Part shown: piece after piece, positions 58,764-64,000 of the stretch | Numbering within the stretch: position 1 is the stretch's first letter | Layout: the number at the start of each line of letters is the position of its first letter | From: Paraburkholderia fungorum | GTDB lineage: Bacteria > Pseudomonadota > Gammaproteobacteria > Burkholderiales > Burkholderiaceae | Length of the DNA: 64,000 nt | Assembly (NCBI RefSeq): GCF_900099835.1 | Contig: NZ_FNKP01000002.1 | Location: forward strand, 2,542,001-2,606,000 | Direction: 5' to 3' | Notes under the pieces: generated by a model | Databases searched by the model: none | Told to the model about the DNA's origin: nothing | What the model saw: only the letters and a program-made list of their open reading frames with translations | Translations under genes and position numbers: made by a program

Positions 58764-58805
58764 CGCTGGCCTCGTTTCGAATTCCAACACTGTTGCGAGG
58801 TCTTT

Positions 58806-58821
58806 TGCATGTTCCGGGCCA
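58806..58821 (-). promoter_or_regulatory. Weak sigma-54-like promoter upstream of the LRAT-like gene
   Basis: On the minus strand the sequence reads TGGCCCG-GAAC-ATGCA, with GG and GC ten bases apart as in -24/-12 promoters and two deviations from consensus. It lies 43 bases upstream of the start codon at 58763. Confidence 0.35.
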
Positions 58822-59086
58822 TGTGCTGAAAAGCCCTTGGTTAAAGGGGTTTTCACGTTTTCAGCCGATAGCCGGTCCGAAATGTGTCAGCTATGAGCCG
58901 ACAGATTTCGTGTTGAAGTGTTGGTGTGTGACGCTCTGTATGCGTCACGCAGTACAGCAGAAGAGTGGCAATTTGAGGCGCGATCGAACAACGCGAAATG
59001 CAGGCTAAATGTGTTGGACCTCACACCGGTTTCGATTCGCGCCTGTTGGTTTAAAGCCGACCTATGATGCGGCGTATGCGCCCTCC

Positions 59087-59108
59087 TTCCGTGCGCAACC
59101 GCACGGAA
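59087..59108. promoter_or_regulatory. Enhancer-type palindrome for the sigma-54 activator
   Basis: TTCCGTGCG (59087-59095) and CGCACGGAA (59100-59108) are perfect 9-base arms around CAAC. The centre is about 88 bases before the expected transcription start, inside the -80 to -150 range of bacterial enhancer-binding proteins. No T-tract follows, so it is not a terminator. Binding by the Fis-type activator at 60325 is inference. Confidence 0.6.
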
Positions 59109-59158
59109 TCACCGCACAATCAAGACGTTGCGACCGTCTATGATTTAAAGCCATAAAT

Positions 59159-59174
59159 TGGCATGGCATTTGCA
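59159..59174 (+). promoter_or_regulatory. Sigma-54 promoter of the peptide/phosphatase operon
   Basis: TGGCATG-GCAT-TTGCA matches the -24/-12 consensus TGGCACG-N4-TTGCA at all but one position, with exact spacing. It lies about 71 bases before the peptide start codon. A sigma-54 activator gene in the same locus strengthens the call. Confidence 0.8.
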
Positions 59175-59244
59175 CCATCACGTTCAAATTCCTTTAAACC
59201 GCGCGCGTTTTATATAAGTCGCGCGAGGCCAACCGGAGAACGAC

Positions 59245-59532
59245 ATGGCTCATATCACAGTGAACGATCTTTCGCTGAATCTCGCGCTCGACCGCAAAGC
59301 AATGGCAGCGATTCGCGGCGGCGGCGGTGCGCCGTGGGTATACGGCTGGATCCAGCCGTATGTTCGCGACACGCCGAGCATTGGACCCGTCGTCAACCTG
59401 TACGAGGTGTCCAACAACTTCTATGCTAACCAGATGATCAACCAGTTCCAGTCGGTGGACGTGCGCAATACCGGCGCGAACTCGAACATCGCAGTCGCAC
59501 CCGACGCCCTCAGCAAAAACAATTCGGTGTAA
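59245..59532 (+). CDS. Double-glycine-leader peptide precursor
   Basis: A 95-residue precursor. The leader (1-26) ends AMAAIRGG; relative to cleavage after Gly26, hydrophobic residues stand at -4 (Ile23), -7 (Met20) and -12 (Leu15), the pattern recognised by C39 peptidases. The core of about 69 residues starts GGAPWVYGW, is rich in Asn, Gln, Tyr and Trp, contains no Cys and has little charge, so lanthionine or disulfide modification is unlikely. GGAGA precedes the ATG. A sigma-54 promoter lies upstream, a PP2C gene 5 bases downstream and a C39 exporter nearby. It could be a bacteriocin or a signal peptide. Confidence 0.75.
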   Translation: MAHITVNDLSLNLALDRKAMAAIRGGGGAPWVYGWIQPYVRDTPSIGPVVNLYEVSNNFYANQMINQFQSVDVRNTGANSNIAVAPDALSKNNSV

Positions 59533-59537
59533 ATCTT

Positions 59538-60308
59538 GTGACCTGTAAGAGCCAATTTCGCTGGACGTCGTCCGCGCGCTCCGACGCCGGACGTGTTCGC
59601 GAGATCAACGAAGACGCCTGCCTCGACCAGCCCGGCACCGGACGCTGGGCCGTCGCCGACGGCATGGGCGGACATGCGGTCGGCGATCTGGCGAGCCGCC
59701 TGGTGATCGACGCGCTAAGCCGGATCGCATCACCTGTCAGCATGAAAACGCTGATCGCCGATGCCCGCGCGCGACTGCAAACCGCCAATCGTCAACTGAG
59801 GGACGAAGCCGCGCGTCGTCAGGTGCAGCGCATTGGCAGCACGGTCGTCGTGTTGCTCGCTTGCGACCGGTTCTGCGGCTATGTGTGGGCAGGCGACAGC
59901 CGCATCTACCTGTATCGCGGCGGCCAGTTGCAGCAACTCACGCGCGATCACAGCCAGGTGGAACAACTGAAATCGCTCGGCGTCATTACCGATGAAGAGG
60001 CGCGACATCATCCGGCACAACACATGATTACGCGCGCGGTCGGCGCCACGGACATGCTGGATCTCGACGACGACGCAATCGAAGTCGTCGACGGCGATGT
60101 GTTCGTGCTATGCAGCGACGGCCTGAGTAACGAACTCAGCGACGACGAGATAATTGCGGTATTGACTTCCGCGGAACGGGAGAACGCGTCTGAAGAACTG
60201 GTTGAACTGGCACTGGCGAAAGGTGGCCGGGACAACATCACCGCGGTCGTCGTTCAGGCGGAAGACCCCAATGCCACGGACAAAACACTGCTGAATCCGG
60301 CACCCTGA
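59538..60308 (+). CDS. PP2C-family serine/threonine phosphatase
   Basis: A 256-residue metal-dependent phosphatase. All PP2C motifs are present: REINEDACLD, VADGMGGHAVGD, WAGDSRIYLYRGG, LCSDGLSNELSDDE and GGRDNITAVVV. It is soluble and resembles Stp1/PppA. The start is GTG, 5 bases after the peptide stop, with only a weak ribosome binding site, so translation is probably coupled. No partner kinase is in the locus. It may control activity of the activator or exporter by dephosphorylation (inference). Confidence 0.9.
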   Translation: MTCKSQFRWTSSARSDAGRVREINEDACLDQPGTGRWAVADGMGGHAVGDLASRLVIDALSRIASPVSMKTLIADARARLQTANRQLRDEAARRQVQRIGSTVVVLLACDRFCGYVWAGDSRIYLYRGGQLQQLTRDHSQVEQLKSLGVITDEEARHHPAQHMITRAVGATDMLDLDDDAIEVVDGDVFVLCSDGLSNELSDDEIIAVLTSAERENASEELVELALAKGGRDNITAVVVQAEDPNATDKTLLNPAP

Positions 60309-60324
60309 AGCAGGCCGTTTAATA

Positions 60325-61686
60325 CTACGCGTCCCCTTCTTCTTCGTCGTGCTCATCGGCGCCATTCCGGTTTGCAGGCGACATTGCGCGATTGCGAAAG
60401 TCTTTCGAGTGCAAGCCGTGTTTCTTCAAAAGCATCTGCAAATGCGAGCGATTCATGTCGATCCGCCTCGCCAGTTCAGCGACGGTACCGTGCACTTCGC
60501 GAAGTCCGCGTTCGAGAAAGGCTTTTTCTGCGTCGTCACTGGCGGCCCGTTTTGCATCGCTCAGCGACATCAGATTCGCGACGCTGATCGGCTCCTGCCC
60601 GCTTACCGATGTCATGACATTTGCGGAGGCCGACGAACCCGGCGACGCCGGACGCATGTCCACCGGCAAATGATCGATGTCCGCCATATCTCCCGCGAGA
60701 CACGACACCCGATACATCACATTACGTAACTCGCGAATATTTCCCGGATACGCGTAGTTCAGAAGAAAGTCCCTTAAACGCGGGGTCAATCTGACGGGCC
60801 TGCGCTTTAAGGTTCCGGCGGCCTCGTCGCCGAACCACGCGATCAGCAACGGTATTTCATCGCGACGCTCGCGCAACGGTGGCAGCGTGACGTGAATCAC
60901 ACTGAGCCGATAGAACAGGTCCTCGCGAAACTTGCCCTCTTCGCTGAGTTGCCGCAAGTTGCGATTCGTCGCCGCGACAATACGCGTGTCGACTGCAATC
61001 GTTTCATCCGATCCGACTCGTTGAATCTCGTGCGCTTCGAGCACGCGCAACAGTTTCACCTGCCCTGCCAGCGGCAACTCACCGATTTCGTCGAGAAAGA
61101 TCGTACCCGTATGCGCGCTTTCGAATTTCCCCTTGCGGTCGTTCGACGCCCCGGTGAATGCCCCTTTGCGATGCCCGAACAATTCCGACTCCAGCAGATT
61201 GTCCGGAATCGCGCCGCAGTTCACGGAGATAAACGGTTTGTCCGCGCGCGAGCCGTTCGCGTGAATCACTTTCGCCATCAGTTCCTTGCCGGTGCCGCTC
61301 TCACCATCGATCAACACGGGCAGGTCGGTCGGCGCCGCCTTCTCGGCAATTTCAAGCGATTCGAGCAAACGCGCATTATCGCCAAACGTGCCCTCGAAAA
61401 TGAAGCTGCGTTCGAGCAACGCCTTGCGCCTTGCACCGCGCGATTGATCGGCGCGCTCCTGCGGCTCGGCCGAAGTCGCCGCCTGTACAAAGCGCTCCTT
61501 ATGCGATAACTGCATCACCTCGTCGCGTAACGATGTGGCCTGCCGCAATAGTTTGTCGATATCGGCACGCTCGAGTCGCGTCGACCAGCGCAGCGTCGAG
61601 CGCAGAATCTCGATTCGTTCGATCAGTCCCGCGTACGAGATTGCGGGGCTGGCCTCTTCAATCTGGTCGAGTATTTTCATCTTCAC
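60325..61686 (-). CDS. Sigma-54-dependent Fis-family transcriptional activator
   Basis: A 453-residue enhancer-binding protein. Residues 1-95 form a short N-terminal region with predicted helices but no PAS, GAF, FHA or receiver domain I can name. The AAA+ domain has Walker A GESGTGKE (about 127-134), the sigma-54 contact loop GAFTGA (about 173) and Walker B IFLDE. The C terminus has a Fis-type helix-turn-helix ([23 protein letters not shown]). GTG at 61686 overlaps the exporter stop (GTGA); ATG at 61680 is an alternative. It most likely activates the promoter at 59159. Confidence 0.92.
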   Translation of the reverse strand: MKMKILDQIEEASPAISYAGLIERIEILRSTLRWSTRLERADIDKLLRQATSLRDEVMQLSHKERFVQAATSAEPQERADQSRGARRKALLERSFIFEGTFGDNARLLESLEIAEKAAPTDLPVLIDGESGTGKELMAKVIHANGSRADKPFISVNCGAIPDNLLESELFGHRKGAFTGASNDRKGKFESAHTGTIFLDEIGELPLAGQVKLLRVLEAHEIQRVGSDETIAVDTRIVAATNRNLRQLSEEGKFREDLFYRLSVIHVTLPPLRERRDEIPLLIAWFGDEAAGTLKRRPVRLTPRLRDFLLNYAYPGNIRELRNVMYRVSCLAGDMADIDHLPVDMRPASPGSSASANVMTSVSGQEPISVANLMSLSDAKRAASDDAEKAFLERGLREVHGTVAELARRIDMNRSHLQMLLKKHGLHSKDFRNRAMSPANRNGADEHDEEEGDA

Positions 61687-64000
61687 GCACTCAACTGTTT
61701 CTGGACCAGCTGATAGTACATGCCGCCGCGCTGGATCAGTTCATCGTGACGGCCCTGTTCGACAATCGCGCCCTCATACAGCACGAGAATCTTGTCCGCT
61801 CGCATGATGGTGCTCAGCCGATGAGCGATGATCACCGCAGTGCGGCCCTTCAGGATGTCGTGCATGTTGCCAAGAATATTGCTTTCCGATTGCGAATCGA
61901 GCGCTGACGTGGCCTCGTCGAATACGAGAAAACGCGGATCGTGATAAAGCGCGCGTGCAATGCATAACCGCTGAATCTGCCCGCCAGAAAGGCCTATTCC
62001 ACGTTCGCCGACAATCTGCTCGTAGCCGAGCGGCATCTTGCTGATGAATGCATGCGCGTCGGCCATCTTCGCGACCTCTTCAATACGCCGCCGATCGGGC
62101 ACGTCGTCGCCACTCGCAATGTTCTCCGCAATCGTGCCGGAGAACAGCAGATTGCTCTGCATCACATACCCGATTTGCGCACGGTAATACGCTTTATCGA
62201 CGACACCGAGGTCATAGCCGTCTATCGTCATCTTGCCTTCGCTCGGGGCATAAAATCCCACCAGCAGTTTTGCCAGCGTGGTTTTACCGGACCCGCTGCG
62301 GCCTACTATAGCCACCAGTTCTCCCGGCTTGATATCGAAACTGATGTTTTCCAGCACGTACGCCGAGTCGTTTTCGCCGTAGCGGAAGTACACCCCGCTC
62401 AGGCTGATATCGCCTTGCAACTCGGGCAGCATGACGCGAGACGGTAAATCCTGCGGCTTCTGTTCTGGTTCGATATCGAGTACATCGCCGAGACGTTCCA
62501 TTGCAACGCCCGCGTCGTTCAGCATGCTCCATAGACCGACGAGTCCCATTAACGGACTCAATACGCTGCCCATGAAAGCGTTGAATGCAATCAACTGACC
62601 AATCGTCATTTCACGCGCCAACACCAGGTTCGCACCCACCCACAGAATGGCGATTGTCGTCGCCGCGTTGAGCAACTGACTGCCAAGTCCGACGAGAATA
62701 TTGAATGCATGCGCGCGGTACTGCACTTCGAGCGCTTTCGCGTACTTCTTCTCCCAGCGCAAACGCACTGGCCGCTCGATGCCCATGCCTTTGATCGTCT
62801 CCACGCCCGCGAGTGCTTCCATCAAAAACGACTTCGATTCCGTCGATGCAGTGAACACCTCGCGCGCGTAGCTTTTTATTTTTGGCGTGGCCAACGCGGT
62901 TAACGCCATGATTGGAATGACGAATGCAATTAGTACAAGCGTCATCTTCACGTTGTAGACGAACATGATGGTGAAGTAGATGAACACCATCAGCAGGTTG
63001 AGTGCAGTCGTGACGGTCGACTCGGTCAGAAACGCGCGGATAGTTTGATTCTCCTGGAAGCGCGCGAAAATATCGCCGGTTTTCCGTTTGGCGAAAAACG
63101 AAAACGGCAGCGACAGCGTGTGTTTGAAGAACTGCGACATCATCGCGAAGTCCATGTTGCGAACCATGAAATTGGCGAGATATGCGCGAATCGACGACAT
63201 CAGTTGCGAAAAGACATTGGCGATAATCAGGCCGCCTATCAGCAGATGCAGCAGGCTCACGTTCTGATGCACGATCACGCCGTCGAGAATGTTCTGGATA
63301 ATCAGAGGCGGAATGACGCCCAGCACCTGAATCACAAAGGTAGCCAGAAACAAATGACCGAGAATCTTTTTATAAGGTTTGAGGTAGCCGACAAAACGTA
63401 TCCACGGCGAACGCGCTGCTGACATCTGCAGCAGATGCGGACCACCGGTAAATAACAGACAAGTACCGCTCCAGCCACGCTCGAAATCTTCGACCGTCAA
63501 TTTCCTGAACCCGAGCGCGGGATCGGCGACCCATACGTAGTCTTTCGACAGACCATACACCACCACGTAGTGATAACCCTCCCAGTGCACGATGAACGGC
63601 AGATCAAACCCACGTAGCGAATCGAAAGTGCATTGCACGCCGCGCGCAGTGAAGCCGAGCGCTTCGCCCGCACGCGCAAGGCTATCAAGCGTGGCGCCCT
63701 GGGTGGTGACGTTGGCTAGTTCGCGCAATTTGCCCAGCGTCATCGGAATACTGTAGTGACGGCAAACCATCGCGAGACACGCCGCGCCGCAATCCATTTC
63801 TTCAGCCTGCTCGACCAGTGCAAAGCGCTTGATAAGCCTCTCGCCGAATTCAGGCTTGCTCTGCAAATCAAGCATCAACGGCAATTTTCGACGCTGCTCG
63901 AGTCGCTTTTGCCGTTGCAATTCGCGGTCGCCGTAGCGAATCCGTTCGTCGAGAACTTCACGCAATTTCGGATTGCGTTCAAGAATGAAGTGGACCGTCC
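61683..64000 (-). CDS. C39-peptidase ABC exporter (bacteriocin type), 5' end beyond the window
   Basis: At least 770 residues, with the reading frame open to the window edge, so the true start is outside. The C39 peptidase has Gln and Cys in EQAEEMDCGAACLAM, His in GYHYVVVYG and Asp in VADPALG, so it is catalytic. Six-helix membrane domain follows, then the ATPase: GRSGSGKTT, LSGGQIQRLCIARA, FLVFDEATSALD and IIAHRLST. Residues before the peptidase (LRERIRYGDRELQRQ-like helix) suggest an extra N-terminal domain, possibly a cyclic-nucleotide type. It should trim and export the GG peptide. Confidence 0.93.
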   Translation of the reverse strand, partial: TVHFILERNPKLREVLDERIRYGDRELQRQKRLEQRRKLPLMLDLQSKPEFGERLIKRFALVEQAEEMDCGAACLAMVCRHYSIPMTLGKLRELANVTTQGATLDSLARAGEALGFTARGVQCTFDSLRGFDLPFIVHWEGYHYVVVYGLSKDYVWVADPALGFRKLTVEDFERGWSGTCLLFTGGPHLLQMSAARSPWIRFVGYLKPYKKILGHLFLATFVIQVLGVIPPLIIQNILDGVIVHQNVSLLHLLIGGLIIANVFSQLMSSIRAYLANFMVRNMDFAMMSQFFKHTLSLPFSFFAKRKTGDIFARFQENQTIRAFLTESTVTTALNLLMVFIYFTIMFVYNVKMTLVLIAFVIPIMALTALATPKIKSYAREVFTASTESKSFLMEALAGVETIKGMGIERPVRLRWEKKYAKALEVQYRAHAFNILVGLGSQLLNAATTIAILWVGANLVLAREMTIGQLIAFNAFMGSVLSPLMGLVGLWSMLNDAGVAMERLGDVLDIEPEQKPQDLPSRVMLPELQGDISLSGVYFRYGENDSAYVLENISFDIKPGELVAIVGRSGSGKTTLAKLLVGFYAPSEGKMTIDGYDLGVVDKAYYRAQIGYVMQSNLLFSGTIAENIASGDDVPDRRRIEEVAKMADAHAFISKMPLGYEQIVGERGIGLSGGQIQRLCIARALYHDPRFLVFDEATSALDSQSESNILGNMHDILKGRTAVIIAHRLSTIMRADKILVLYEGAIVEQGRHDELIQRGGMYYQLVQKQLSA

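Larger units (their letters stand above)
58764..59244. other. Divergent control region between the LRAT-like gene and the peptide operon
   Basis: No gene in 481 bases. It holds two sigma-54-like promoters (58806-58821 minus, 59159-59174 plus), a GTGACGC/GCGTCAC inverted repeat (58928-58948), the enhancer-like palindrome at 59087-59108, and two copies of TTTAAAGCC (59050-59058 and 59143-59151). Confidence 0.5.

Overview
The window is chromosomal DNA from a high-GC betaproteobacterium. The DUF4148 protein, the OrbS/MbaS-like ECF sigma factor, the monomeric NADP isocitrate dehydrogenase and the many LysR regulators next to MFS pumps suggest Burkholderiaceae, most likely Paraburkholderia or a close relative; this is judged from gene content, not from a search. 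I see no tRNA, rRNA, CRISPR array or intact insertion sequence.

Layout. Positions 1-16 kb hold regulator-plus-enzyme pairs: MarR, a PPP-type phosphoesterase, a PRC-barrel protein, a leucine-rich-repeat protein kinase overlapping an orphan sugar-binding protein, ogt, LysR with hydrolase and SDR, dienelactone hydrolase, cyanase, a porin, LysR with NmrA, and a PRISE-type reductase. Positions 15.3-18.4 kb hold an IclR regulator divergent from an MHS-type transporter and aroQ. Positions 20.2-25.3 kb are a D-glucarate module (transporter, gudD, kdgD, divergent GntR regulator). Positions 25.6-35.7 kb hold an SDR, a Gal80-like Gfo/Idh protein, TetR and LysR regulators, an Old Yellow Enzyme, an MFS pump, a DASS transporter and a hydrolase. 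Positions 36-44.7 kb hold monomeric icd, LysR with a DHA2 pump, an orphan ECF sigma factor and a monooxygenase/Fe-alcohol dehydrogenase pair.

Positions 45-49.4 kb hold a lipoprotein with 78 uninterrupted Gly-Thr-Ser triplets, an ICMT-like membrane methyltransferase and a degenerate EAL protein. Positions 49.7-57 kb hold a stand-alone IS5-type N-terminal domain protein, DUF4148, a squalene/phytoene synthase, a double-domain KaiC-like ATPase with a response regulator, a TehA/SLAC1 channel and a DUF4126 protein.

The most interesting region is 58-64 kb. A small gene for a double-glycine-leader peptide (95 aa) is followed 5 bp later by a PP2C phosphatase. Upstream lie a near-consensus sigma-54 promoter and a 9-bp-arm palindrome at enhancer distance. 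Facing this operon are a sigma-54 activator and, overlapping it by 4 bp, an ABC exporter with a C39 peptidase domain that runs off the window end. Together they look like a sigma-54-controlled, possibly phosphorylation-gated system that makes, trims and exports an unmodified peptide. A neighbouring LRAT-fold gene with its own weak sigma-54-like site may belong to it.
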